Origin: DASTGO01 sp035719045
GTDB lineage: Bacteria; Actinomycetota; Actinomycetes; Actinomycetales; Kineosporiaceae
Reading direction: 5' to 3'
Length of the DNA: 24,254 nucleotides
NCBI GenBank assembly: GCA_035719045.1
Contig: DASTGO010000508.1
Location: 1 to 24,254, forward strand
The notes below the pieces were generated by a model. It made no database searches and was not told the DNA's origin. It saw only the letters and a program-made list of their open reading frames with translations. Made by a program: the position numbers and the translations under genes. Below, piece by piece: positions 1 to 7,407 of this stretch (position 1 is the stretch's first letter; each line of letters begins with the position of its first letter).

Positions 1-1160
1 CGCTGACCCGGTACACGGCCACCGCCCAACCCGGCGGCGTCACCTGCACGGCCACCCCGCCGGCCACCTCCTGCACCCTGACCGGCCTGACCAACGGCAC
101 CACGTACACGGCCACGGTCACGGCCACCAACGCCGCAGGCACCTCCGGCCCGTCGGGTCCGGTGGAGGTCACCCCGGCGGCCCCGGAGCCCGTGCCGAGC
201 AGCTCCCCCGTCCCGTCGGTCACCAGCCCGGCGTCCGGGACGAGTCCGAGCACGCCCACCGCCGAGGCGACCACCCCCACGGCGAACGCTCCTGACGCGC
301 CGACCGGCCTGGCCGCGGTCGCCGGGCACGCCACGGCCGCCCTGTCCTGGTCGCCACCGGCCGGGGACGGCGGTGCGCCCGTCCTCACCTACACCGCGAC
401 CGGAACCCCCGGCGGGGCCACCTGTCTGGTCGCGGCCCCGGCGACCTCCTGCTCGCTGAGCGGACTCGCCGACGGGACCACCTACCAGGTGACGGTGCGC
501 GCCGCCAATGTCGCCGGGACCTCACCGGAGTCCGCCCCCGTCACGGTGACCCCCCGGGCGCCGGGCGGAGCGACGCCGACGACGAGCACCAGCACGATGC
601 CGTCGGCCACGGTCACCCTCAACCCGGCCCGCGCGGGCGACTGGGGCATCACCGGACTGTCCCCCGCCTCCGGCAGCACCGACGGCGGGACGGCCGTGAC
701 CATCTCGGGGACGGATCTGCCGGCCGGGGCCGCGGTCCAGTTCGGGACGGCGGCCGCGACCGTGGTCTATCAGTCCGGCGGCACGCTGCTGGTGACCACC
801 CCGCGCAACATCAACCCCGGTCCGGTGGATGTGACCGTGTGGTCGGCCGACGACCACTACCAGGTGCTCTCCGGGGCGTTCACCTACGTCGGTCCGCAGA
901 CCCCCGGCCTCGGGCCCGTCCCCACCTCCGGGACCACTCCGGCCGCCACCCCCTCGGACACCAGCCCGTCCGCGGGACCGTCCGGCAGCGCCACGGCCTC
1001 CGGTTCCGGATCGTCCACCCCGGGCTCGACCCCGTCGGCCACGGCCCCCGACCTCAGCAGGATCAGGCTCACCGCACTGGGACCGACCAGCAGCGCCGTA
1101 CCCGACTGGCTGTGGGACCAGCCCACCTGCTCGGGCACCTGCACCGCGATCGGCACCTGA
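1..1160 (+). CDS. Secreted/surface protein with FnIII and IPT/TIG domains, 3' part (5'-truncated)
   Basis: The reading frame is open from the window edge (frame of base 3) to TGA at 1158-1160, so the true start lies upstream. Visible in order: the end of one fibronectin type III domain (about 3-170; TSCTLTGLTNGTTYTATV is typical FnIII); a Pro/Ser/Thr linker; a second FnIII domain (about 294-555, from PDAPTGL to PVTVTP); an IPT/TIG immunoglobulin-like domain (about 630-890; LSPASGSTDGGTAVTISG); another Pro/Ser/Thr/Gly-rich linker; and a short C-terminal tail with two cysteines (TCSGTC). These folds are usual in extracellular adhesion or carbohydrate-associated proteins of actinobacteria. No transmembrane helix, LPXTG motif or catalytic domain is visible here, so any enzymatic part must be upstream. 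The extracellular role is inferred from domain type and low-complexity linkers. A strong hairpin follows at once. Confidence 0.85.
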   Translation, partial: LTRYTATAQPGGVTCTATPPATSCTLTGLTNGTTYTATVTATNAAGTSGPSGPVEVTPAAPEPVPSSSPVPSVTSPASGTSPSTPTAEATTPTANAPDAPTGLAAVAGHATAALSWSPPAGDGGAPVLTYTATGTPGGATCLVAAPATSCSLSGLADGTTYQVTVRAANVAGTSPESAPVTVTPRAPGGATPTTSTSTMPSATVTLNPARAGDWGITGLSPASGSTDGGTAVTISGTDLPAGAAVQFGTAAATVVYQSGGTLLVTTPRNINPGPVDVTVWSADDHYQVLSGAFTYVGPQTPGLGPVPTSGTTPAATPSDTSPSAGPSGSATASGSGSSTPGSTPSATAPDLSRIRLTALGPTSSAVPDWLWDQPTCSGTCTAIGT

Positions 1161-1166
1161 CGCCCA

Positions 1167-1202
1167 GGTGGGCGGCCTCCCGGCACAGGGAGGCCGCCCA
1201 CC
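1167..1202. terminator. Bidirectional hairpin terminator between convergent genes
   Basis: A perfect 15-bp inverted repeat (1167-1181 and 1188-1202) with a 6-nt loop begins 6 nt after the stop of the FnIII/IPT gene. It lies between that gene and the convergent MMPL gene ending at 1276. The stem is almost entirely G and C and has no strong T-run, as is common for actinobacterial terminators. Symmetry lets it serve both strands. Confidence 0.8.
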
Positions 1203-1275
1203 GGCCGGACCGTACGGCCACTCCCCCGCCACGGCGCACCGTGGGGGGAGCCCGACCGAGCCGGAAAACGAGTCC

Positions 1276-3537
1276 CTACCGGGTCTCGCCGCCCTGGGCC
1301 AGCAGGACCTGGACCGGGGACGCCGCCGGCTCGGCGGTCCCAGGCACCTCCGTGTGCCCGGCACCGCGCCCCGTCTCCAGCTCGATGCTCGGCAGCACCC
1401 GGTGCAGCCAGCCGGGCAACCACCAGTTGGCGTCCCCGAGCAGCTTCATGGTGGCGGGCACGAGCACCATCCGGACCAGGGTGGCGTCCACGAAGATGGC
1501 CGTGGCCAGGCCGAGACCGAACATCTTGGTGGCCGAGTCCGGGCCGGTGACGAAGGCCAGGAACACCGTGATCATGATCAGGGCCGCAGCCGTGATCACC
1601 CGCCCGGTGCCGGCGATCCCCCGGACCACCGACTCCTGGTTGTCCTGCCCGCCGCGGTACTCCTCGCGCACCCGGGACAGCAGGAACACCTCGTAGTCCA
1701 TGGACAGCCCGAACAGGATGGCGAACATGAACATCGGGATGAAGGACACGATCGGCACGGTTGAGGTCAGCCCGATCAGGTCTGCGCCCCAGCCCCACTG
1801 GAACACCATCACCATCACCCCGTAGGACGCGCCGATGCTGAGCAGGTTGAGGATCGCCGCCTTCAACGGCACCAGGACCGAGCGGAACACCAGCATCAGC
1901 AACAGGAAGGACAGGGCCAGCACGACGCCGACGAAGACCGGCAGCCGGTCGTTGACCCGGATCCCGACATCGGTGAAGTTGACCATCTGCCCACCCACGT
2001 GCGCCCGCGCCGGGGTGCCGGCCAGCGCATGCGGGAGGACGGCGGACCGCAGCCGCTGCAAGGTGTCGCGGGTGACCCGGTCCTGCGGGCCCGTGGTCGG
2101 GAACGCCACCAGCGAGGCGACGCCGGCGGCCCGGTTCACCACCGGCGGCGTGACGGACTCGATCCCGGGGTCCGCGGCGATCGCCTGGGCCAGCGGACCC
2201 AGCACCTGCGCATCACCGGCCAGCTCGACCGCGATCACCAGCGGGCCGTTGCGCCCGGGGCCGAAGCCCTGCGCCACCAGGTCGTAGGCCGCACGCTCGG
2301 TGCGACCTACGGGCAGCGACCCGTCGTCCGGCATTCCCGCCCGCAGGCTGAGCACCGGGGCGGCCAGCGCCAGCAGCAGTACCGTCACGCCGACCGCATA
2401 CGCCCACGCGTGCGCCGTGACGTGACGGACCCAGCGCGACCAGCCGGCACCGGCACCGGCACCGGCGGAACCGTTGCGGCGCAGGCCGAACCGGTTGATG
2501 GCGTGCCGGAACAGGCCGAGGAAGGCCGGCAGCAGGGTGACGGACACCGCGACCATGACGGCCACGACGAGGGCGAGCGCGGCCCCGCCGCCGGTCATGA
2601 ACGGCACCCCCGCGGCGGCCAGCCCGAGCACCGAGACCACCACGATGCCGCCCGCGAAGACCACGGGCTGCCCGGCGGTGGCGATGGCCAGGCCGACCGC
2701 TTCCGGAACGGGCAACTGCCGGGCCAGGTGCTCGCGGTAGCGGGTGACCACGAAGAGCGCGTAGTCGATGCCGACCCCCAGGCCGACCATCCCGCCCAGC
2801 TGCGGAGCCCAGCTCGGCACCACGATCAGCTGGGCCAGTAGGGACAGCGAGCTGACCCCGACCGCCAGCCCGAAGACGGCCATCCCGATCGGCAGTGCGG
2901 TGGCGACCAGGGATCCGAACGCCAGGAACAGGATCGCGGCCGCGACCAGGATTCCGGCCAGCTCGCCGACGTTGGTGTCGGGCTGCGCGAAGGCGAAGAA
3001 CAGCCCGCCGCCCATCTCGATCCGCAACGGCGAACCGACCCGGGCCTGCGCGCCGAAGTCCTTGAGCCGGGCCAGATCCGCCGCCGAGAGCTGGTTCACG
3101 GCCGGGTACTGCAGGCTGATCACCGCCACCCGGCCGTCCACCGAGACCAGGCCGGAGGCGCGGGCGACGTCCGGCCCGGATCGCAGAGCCGCCAACGGAT
3201 CGCTGGTGGACAACACGTGCGGCAGAGCGGCGGCGCCGGACCGCACCGCCGTCAGCGCGTCGCGGGCCGGCCCGGAGGTCAGGAAGGTGGCGGCGCCGTC
3301 CCGCGGCGTCAGCACGATCTGCGCGGTCACACCGGCCTGGCCGGTGCCGGCCCGGGCCAACAGGTCGTTCGCCTGCTGGGAGTCCATCCCGGGTACCCGG
3401 AAGTCGTCCTCGAGCTTGTGACCGAACGAGCCTGCGGCACCGACCACGAGGACGGCCAGGACGAGCCAGGACCCGATCACCAGCCACGGTCGGCGGGCGC
3501 TGAAACGCCCCATCCGGTACAGAACCTCCGACAACAT
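1276..3537 (-). CDS. MMPL-family RND-type membrane transporter
   Basis: A 753-residue membrane protein of the MMPL/RND exporter family, which in actinobacteria moves lipids or hydrophobic compounds across the cytoplasmic membrane using the proton gradient. The first helix follows the N-terminus (about residues 17-36, WLVIGSWLVLAVLVVG). A large extracytoplasmic domain and two helix bundles follow, each with the family's conserved Asp-Tyr stretch: GLGVGIDYALFVVTRYREHL in the first half and FGLSMDYEVFLLSRVREEY in the second. Length and internal duplication fit complete family members. ATG at 3537 is preceded by GGGAGGT at good spacing, which decides the start. It is divergent from a two-component pair 172 bp away, suggesting control by that pair; the substrate cannot be told. 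The C-terminus is a hydrophilic tail. Confidence 0.93.
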   Translation of the reverse strand: MLSEVLYRMGRFSARRPWLVIGSWLVLAVLVVGAAGSFGHKLEDDFRVPGMDSQQANDLLARAGTGQAGVTAQIVLTPRDGAATFLTSGPARDALTAVRSGAAALPHVLSTSDPLAALRSGPDVARASGLVSVDGRVAVISLQYPAVNQLSAADLARLKDFGAQARVGSPLRIEMGGGLFFAFAQPDTNVGELAGILVAAAILFLAFGSLVATALPIGMAVFGLAVGVSSLSLLAQLIVVPSWAPQLGGMVGLGVGIDYALFVVTRYREHLARQLPVPEAVGLAIATAGQPVVFAGGIVVVSVLGLAAAGVPFMTGGGAALALVVAVMVAVSVTLLPAFLGLFRHAINRFGLRRNGSAGAGAGAGWSRWVRHVTAHAWAYAVGVTVLLLALAAPVLSLRAGMPDDGSLPVGRTERAAYDLVAQGFGPGRNGPLVIAVELAGDAQVLGPLAQAIAADPGIESVTPPVVNRAAGVASLVAFPTTGPQDRVTRDTLQRLRSAVLPHALAGTPARAHVGGQMVNFTDVGIRVNDRLPVFVGVVLALSFLLLMLVFRSVLVPLKAAILNLLSIGASYGVMVMVFQWGWGADLIGLTSTVPIVSFIPMFMFAILFGLSMDYEVFLLSRVREEYRGGQDNQESVVRGIAGTGRVITAAALIMITVFLAFVTGPDSATKMFGLGLATAIFVDATLVRMVLVPATMKLLGDANWWLPGWLHRVLPSIELETGRGAGHTEVPGTAEPAASPVQVLLAQGGETR

Positions 3538-3697
3538 GGGTACCTCCCGATCGGCGCGGTCAGCGCATCACTCGACGTCGCCTCAGCGTGTCGGCGACCG
3601 CGGGCGCGCACATCGGCCGCGAAGATCGCCGTCCTCCCGGCCGATGGATCGGTTCGGCTCTAGCACTTTCGGCTGATCCGCTCCGGCGGCACCTGCC

Positions 3698-3710
3698 TAC
3701 GCTGGACGTG
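3698..3710 (+). promoter_or_regulatory. Candidate leaderless promoter of the sensor kinase gene
   Basis: TACGCT (3698-3703) matches the actinobacterial -10 pattern TANNNT. It lies exactly 6 nt before the GTG at 3710, the spacing expected when transcription starts at the first base of the start codon. No Shine-Dalgarno sequence precedes the GTG, which supports leaderless expression. No convincing -35 was found. This is inference from spacing only. Confidence 0.5.
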
Positions 3711-4882
3711 TGATCAGCGATCTGGTCCACCCGTGGTGGACCGCCCCCAGGCCGGTCGGCGCGGCCGGCCCGTTGCGGCGGGACTGGGTCCTCGTCGTGG
3801 TGATCTACTGTGTCGCCCTGCTCGAGGGGCTGCTGCGGGCCGACGTCAGGTGGCGCGGCATCGCCCTGGCGACAGCCCTGGTGCTGGCCCTCCTGCTGCC
3901 GTGGCGGCGGGTTCACCCGCTGGCCGCGCTGGCCACCGCCCTCGGCGTCAGCAGCCTGCTGGGCATCGCCGGCTGGCTTGCCCATGTCCCCCCGCAGGAC
4001 ATCGGCCTGTACACCACGGCTTTCGTCCTGCTCCTGCCCTATGCGTTGTTCCGCTGGGGATCGGGCCGCGAGGTGGTGTCCGGGGCGGTGATCATCCTGA
4101 TCGCGGACGGCTTGAGCATCGCCAAGGACCACCCGCAGCCGTCCGACGTGATCGGCGGGTTCGTGGTGCTGGCCCTTTCCGCGCTGCTCGGTGTGTCGGC
4201 CCGGTTCCTGTCCACGGCACGGGCGCGCGAACTGGAGCAGGTCAGGTTCCGGGAACGGGAGCTGCTGGCCCGGGAACTGCACGACATGGTCGCCCATCAC
4301 GTCTCCGCGATGGTGATCCGGGCCCAGGCCGGGCGGGTGCTCGCCGGGTCGCAGCCGGACGCAGCGGTAGACGCACTGAAGATCATCGAGGTCGAGGGCT
4401 CGCGTACCCTGGCCGAGATGCGCACCATGGTCGGCGCGTTGCGGGCCGGCGACGACGCCGAACTCACCCCGCTCGCCGGCCTGGCCGAGATCGAGGGGCT
4501 GGCGAGCCGCGGTGCCGAACAGCCTGCCGTCCTGGTGGCCCTGTCCGGCGTCCCGGGCGATGTGAGCCCCGCGGTCGGGGCGGCGCTGTTCCGGATCGCC
4601 CAGGAGGGCGTCACGAACGCACGGCGGCATGCCCGGCACGCCAGTCGGATCCAGGTGCGGGTCACCGGTCAGGGCGGGTTGGTGCGGCTCACCGTGCGCG
4701 ACGACGGAGATCCGGTGGCCGCAGCGCGAGCCCCGGACGGCTACGGCATCGTCGGCATGACCGAACGCGCGAAACTGCTCGGCGGCACCCTGACGGCCGG
4801 CCCCGCCGACGACCGGGGCTGGCTGGTCGAGGCCGTCCTGCCGCGGACGGGAGCGACCGGAGCGACGGGAGCGACGGGATGA
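3710..4882 (+). CDS. Sensor histidine kinase, HisKA_3 (NarL/DesK) type
   Basis: A 390-residue sensor kinase. The N-terminal half contains several hydrophobic helices (about residues 25-160) with no large periplasmic loop, so the signal is probably sensed in or near the membrane. The dimerisation/phosphoacceptor motif is RELLARELHDMVAHHVSAMV with His191, the HisKA_3 signature of kinases that pair with LuxR-type regulators. A compact HATPase_c domain follows (EGVTNARRHA as N-box; VRDDGD and GYGIVGMTERAKLLGG as G-boxes). It overlaps the response regulator by ATGA, indicating a translationally coupled two-gene operon. It is divergent from the MMPL transporter, its most likely target. The last residues are three Gly-Ala-Thr triplets encoded by a 9-bp tandem repeat. 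GTG at 3710 is chosen because a leaderless promoter fits; upstream in-frame starts lack support. Confidence 0.93.
   Translation: MISDLVHPWWTAPRPVGAAGPLRRDWVLVVVIYCVALLEGLLRADVRWRGIALATALVLALLLPWRRVHPLAALATALGVSSLLGIAGWLAHVPPQDIGLYTTAFVLLLPYALFRWGSGREVVSGAVIILIADGLSIAKDHPQPSDVIGGFVVLALSALLGVSARFLSTARARELEQVRFRERELLARELHDMVAHHVSAMVIRAQAGRVLAGSQPDAAVDALKIIEVEGSRTLAEMRTMVGALRAGDDAELTPLAGLAEIEGLASRGAEQPAVLVALSGVPGDVSPAVGAALFRIAQEGVTNARRHARHASRIQVRVTGQGGLVRLTVRDDGDPVAAARAPDGYGIVGMTERAKLLGGTLTAGPADDRGWLVEAVLPRTGATGATGATG
4850..4876 (+). repeat. Three tandem 9-bp units at the end of the kinase gene
   Basis: Units at 4850-4858, 4859-4867 and 4868-4876 (GGAGCGACC, then GGAGCGACG twice) encode Gly-Ala-Thr three times. 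The last unit also supplies a GGGAG Shine-Dalgarno about 7 nt before the response-regulator ATG at 4879. Copy-number change would keep both frames intact and preserve the ribosome-binding site. Confidence 0.85.
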
Positions 4883-5538
4883 GCGTCCGGGTTCTCCTCG
4901 CCGATGACCAGGAACTGGTCCGGACCGGCCTGAAGCTGATCCTGGACGCCCAGCCGGGGATCGACGTCGTGGCCGAGGCCAGGGACGGTGCCGAGGCGGT
5001 GGAGCTGGCCCGCGAGCTCCGTCCCGACGTGTGCTTGCTGGACATCCGGATGCCGGTGATGAACGGGCTCGAAGCCACCGCCGCACTGGCGGGACCCGGG
5101 GTCGAGGACCCCATCCCGGTCGTGGTGATCACGACCTTCGACCTGGACGAATACGTCTACGGTGCGCTGAAGGCGGGCGCGCGAGGTTTCCTGCTCAAGG
5201 ACGCGGGGCCCGAACTGCTCGCCCAGGCCGTCTTCGCAGCCGCCGACGGCGAGGCGCTGATCGCCCCCAACATCACGGTCCGGCTGCTGTCCGCGTTCGC
5301 CGAGACCCCGCCGGCCCGGCCCGCGCCACAGCCGATCGACCCACTCACCTCCCGTGAGGAGGAGGTCCTGATCACGGTGGCCCGGGGCCTGACCAATGCC
5401 GAGATCGCCGCCGAGCTCCACATCAGCCTCAGCACCGTGAAGACCCACCTGACCAGCCTGATGTACAAGCTGGGCACCCGGAACCGGGTGGAGATCGCGA
5501 TCTGGGCCTACGAGACCAAGCGTCTGCGGGCCGGCTAG
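4879..5538 (+). CDS. Response regulator, NarL/FixJ (LuxR HTH) family
   Basis: A 219-residue regulator. The N-terminal receiver carries the acidic pair Asp9-Asp10, phospho-acceptor Asp55 (CLLDIRMPVMNG), switch Thr85/Thr86 and invariant Lys107 (FLLKDA). The C-terminal GerE/LuxR helix-turn-helix begins at LTSREEEVL and includes GLTNAEIAAELHISLSTVKTH, the recognition helix. All key residues are present, so it should be a functional DNA-binding regulator phosphorylated by the kinase just upstream, with which it overlaps by ATGA. The start is fixed by that overlap and a GGGAG site in the kinase's terminal repeat. Its TAG stop lies inside the palindrome CTAG shared with the last codon of the decayed nucleotidyltransferase gene on the other strand. 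Likely targets are the divergent MMPL gene and its own promoter. Confidence 0.95.
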   Translation: MSVRVLLADDQELVRTGLKLILDAQPGIDVVAEARDGAEAVELARELRPDVCLLDIRMPVMNGLEATAALAGPGVEDPIPVVVITTFDLDEYVYGALKAGARGFLLKDAGPELLAQAVFAAADGEALIAPNITVRLLSAFAETPPARPAPQPIDPLTSREEEVLITVARGLTNAEIAAELHISLSTVKTHLTSLMYKLGTRNRVEIAIWAYETKRLRAG

Positions 5539-6062
5539 GCTCCGTCGACGAGGAGTCGCCAGGTCGCGTAGGCGGCGCGCTGCCGCTCGTGGCCCAGTGC
5601 CCGTCACGCGCGATGGTCGGCGTCTGCGAGATGGGTGTCCGCCGCTCGGATGCGCCGTGGGTCCGAGCCGGTGAGCTCGCCGCACATTCCGAGCGGGTCG
5701 ATGACCAAGGAGGTCAGGAACGCCACGTCGAGCAGGTGCCGGTCCGGGTCGTGCAGGCTGGTGGCGTCGGCCTTGAGCAGCAGCGCGCCGAGCAGGTTCG
5801 GAATCGGGACGAGCACCTCGCGAGCGGCGTACCCGACGGGCACGAGTTCGAGCCGCTGCAGGGCCTGAGTGCCGCCGGGGACCTCGACGGTCCAGGTCGT
5901 CCGACGTCCGCGTGCGGGCACGCCGGCTATCGAGGCCCGGAAGGCGACCATCTGCCCGCCGATCAGGCATCACTCGGTCGGCCGCAGCGTCGTGGCGAGG
6001 TCGACCAACACCGACCAGATGTCCTCGGCCCCGTCAGGACGTGCAGCCGTACGATCCGCGAG
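5535..6062 (-). pseudogene. Decayed nucleotidyltransferase, AbiEii/AbiGii toxin-like
   Basis: Translation of this stretch on the minus strand gives one continuous family-like sequence broken by two in-frame TGA codons. The first follows VLVDLATTLRPTE and precedes CLIGGQMV. The second follows HLADADHRA and precedes RALGHERQRAAYATWRLL, then a natural TAG at 5537-5535. As I recall relatives in actinobacterial genomes, both TGA positions are Trp. The middle reads VPGGTQALQRLELVPVGYA, then PNLLGALLLKADATSLHDPDRHLLDVAFLTSL, which I recognise as the C-terminal half of AbiEii-type nucleotidyltransferases. The catalytic stretch after IGGQMV (a DxD-type Asp motif in relatives) is missing: the sequence jumps from SIAGVPARGR to the VPGGTQ block, suggesting an internal deletion. 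It is therefore almost certainly inactive. The family call rests on remembered sequence patterns, without a search. Confidence 0.6.
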
Positions 6063-6107
6063 TCAACGACCGGGAGCTGAGACGGCCCTGGCGCCGACGC
6101 TGGTTCG

Positions 6108-6492
6108 TCACGATCGCTCGCTGCGCCTTACCCCGCGTCGCACTCGCGGCTGCACGGCCTCGTCGCGCCACCGCTGGACGGCCTGTGTCCACAATGTCTG
6201 CCCGGCGCGGTGACTGCGCGAGTCGCCGCTGTCGAGCAGATCAACCGCGACGACCGGCGCTGGCATCTCGACGCGGTCCTGCATGAGGTCCCCGAGGTCG
6301 TCCGGAACGGCGTGCACCACGATCGACCCCTGAGGGTCAGACCACAGACGCAGCCGGTCGGCCAGGCTCTGCGCAGCAGACTCCGTCGCGTACACCTCGG
6401 CGGCCCCTTCGACAACCAGGTCGGTCCAGCGGTGAGCGAGGGTCGCCCCTGCCGGCACGACAGCAGCGTCCATGCGTTTCGGACGGACAGGG
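6108..6492 (-). pseudogene. Fragment of an AbiEi-like type IV antitoxin
   Basis: An open minus-strand frame lies immediately upstream of the nucleotidyltransferase remnant, the order expected of AbiEi-AbiEii pairs. It reads VRPKRMDAAVVPAGATLAHR at the start. It continues with DLVVEGAAEVYATESAAQSL and LADRLRLWSDPQGSIVVHAV, and ends with PAPVVAVDLLDSGDSRSHRA followed by GQTLW. The ADLLxxGDxR-like block and the Arg-Leu-x-Leu-x-x-Asp-Pro-x-Gly stretch resemble the C-terminal domain of AbiEi-family antitoxins. The N-terminal winged-helix domain is absent, and the Arg-rich C-terminus after QRWRDEA looks like out-of-frame read-through. In a working system this protein would repress the operon and neutralise the nucleotidyltransferase. 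It is short compared with the roughly 250-300 residues usual for the family. Recognition is by pattern memory and moderate; coordinates are approximate. Confidence 0.45.
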
Positions 6493-6610
6493 GCCGGGTG
6501 GCCGGGCGGTCCCTGTCCGCCAGGTCAATGGGCCGTCATGCCCCGCGCCAGCTCCACGATCGCCAGCATCAGCCCCCGGAGCATGCCGCGTGACCTCCGG
6601 CAGACAGCAG

Positions 6611-6643
6611 CGAGCCCCCGGAACCATCAGGTCCGGGGGCTCG
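6611..6643. terminator. Hairpin downstream of ssrA
   Basis: A perfect 12-bp inverted repeat (6611-6622 and 6632-6643) with a 9-nt loop lies about 60 nt past the tmRNA 3' end. On the plus strand it is followed by a short T-rich run (TTCTTCT); on the minus strand, the direction of ssrA, no T-run follows. It probably ends the ssrA precursor and may act in both directions. Confidence 0.6.
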
Positions 6644-6652
6644 TTCTTCTGC

Positions 6653-6686
6653 GAAGAGTCTCCGCTCATGAAGAGTCTCCGCTCAT
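6653..6686. repeat. Perfect tandem 17-bp duplication beside ssrA
   Basis: GAAGAGTCTCCGCTCAT occurs at 6653-6669 and again at 6670-6686 with no gap. The flanks also share TTCTGCGAAGA (6647-6657 and 6686-6696). The block sits between the ssrA 3' end and its hairpin. It looks like a slippage or repair duplication; it is not a copy of the ssrA 3' end, so it is not evidently an att site. Confidence 0.85.
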
Positions 6687-6704
6687 TCTGCGAAGACCCC
6701 TGGG

Positions 6705-7081
6705 TGGAGGTGGCGGGAATCGAACCCGCGTCCGCCGGTAGTGAATCAGGACTTCTCCGGGCGCAGCCTGCTGCGGCTTTTCTCAGCCCCGGCGATCACA
6801 CAGGCAAGTCGCCGAGCCGGGCTCAGTCACTGTGGATGTCGCCGCAGACCCCGTGACCGGGTCCTTGGCCAGTGGCCTTCTTCATGACGCCAGCAACCGG
6901 GCCGAAGGCGTTCCCGGACTGGCGCAGGTCGTGCCTCGCCTCAGGCGGCGAGGGCGACCCGGTTCTGCGTAACAGCGTGTGTGTTGGCAGTTATTCGTTT
7001 GCGACGAGGTTCACGAGATCACGTCGCCTTCTCGGCCCGCTTCCCCTGAATCGACATCCAACGTCGAAACCTGTCACCCCC
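6705..7081 (-). ncRNA. ssrA: Transfer-messenger RNA (tmRNA)
   Basis: The RNA that, with SmpB, enters stalled ribosomes, adds a degradation tag and frees the ribosome. The 5' end GGGGGUGACAGGUUUCGAC (from 7081) matches the conserved tmRNA start. The 3' end contains the T-arm GGGUUCGAUUCCCGCC and closes a 7-bp acceptor stem, GGGGGUG with CACCUCC (one G-U pair). After the discriminator A (6705) the genome reads CCC rather than CCA, so the terminal CCA is probably added by the tRNA nucleotidyltransferase. GUCGCAAACGAAUAACU precedes the resume codon GCC. The tag frame is at 6988-6941. Its length of about 377 nt is normal. smpB is not adjacent: a surface-protein gene and a c-di-GMP gene lie between. 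No clear sigma-A promoter could be assigned upstream. Confidence 0.96.
6941..6988 (-). other. tmRNA tag reading frame
   Basis: Starting at the resume codon GCC (6988-6986), the frame encodes ANTHAVTQNRVALAA followed by TGA (6943-6941). The ALAA end is the usual degron recognised by Clp and other proteases. The N-terminal Ala-Asn-Thr resembles other actinobacterial tags, while the middle (HAVTQNRV) is distinctive. Confidence 0.92.
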
Positions 7082-7407
7082 ATGTTGAGTTGTCGATCAT
7101 GTTCGCGTTGTCGAGCAACCGGGGCCCAGCCTAGCCGGACCAGGTGGCTGTCAGCGACCGCCATTCCCGTCAACCTCGCGGCGACCCGGAACTGTTCCCG
7201 CGCCAGCCCGCCGTACCCCGGTCACCCGCTGCGGCCTCCCCGGTCACCGCCCGCCGCCCACAGCGAGGCCGATGTCCGGGTTCACACCCTTTCTGCCCAG
7301 TGGTGCGGCCCGGCGCGTGGTTCGTCTGGCCTCACCGGGGCGCCGGGCCACCCGGATCGGTGCCCAGGCACCCTTGCCGCGGCCCCGCCACCCGGCACAC
7401 TGATCAC
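7082..7407. promoter_or_regulatory. Divergent intergenic region between ssrA and the GGDEF-EAL gene
   Basis: This 326-bp stretch must carry the ssrA promoter (minus) and the promoter of the c-di-GMP gene (plus). An upstream in-frame extension of the c-di-GMP gene runs back to 7144, but it is low-complexity, Pro/Arg/His-rich and has no ribosome-binding site, so I treat it as non-coding. For the plus gene, TTGCCG (7374-7379) and CACACT (7396-7401) are 16 bp apart and end 6 nt before the GTG at 7408, a leaderless arrangement. No convincing -10 is seen for ssrA. Confidence 0.45.

Noticed and set aside
5535..6062. UGA read as tryptophan or selenocysteine in the nucleotidyltransferase-like gene
   Set aside because: An intact RF2 gene is present, prfB itself ends in UGA, and the gene also lacks its catalytic segment. 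Pseudogene decay is simpler.
6653..6686. Integrase attachment-site pair at ssrA
   Set aside because: The duplicated 17-mer is not a copy of the ssrA 3' end and no integrase gene is in the window.
7144..7407. N-terminal extension of the PAS-GGDEF-EAL protein
   Set aside because: Low-complexity Pro/Arg/His sequence overlapping the ssrA promoter area, no ribosome site; GTG 7408 has promoter-like elements and fits the PAS start.
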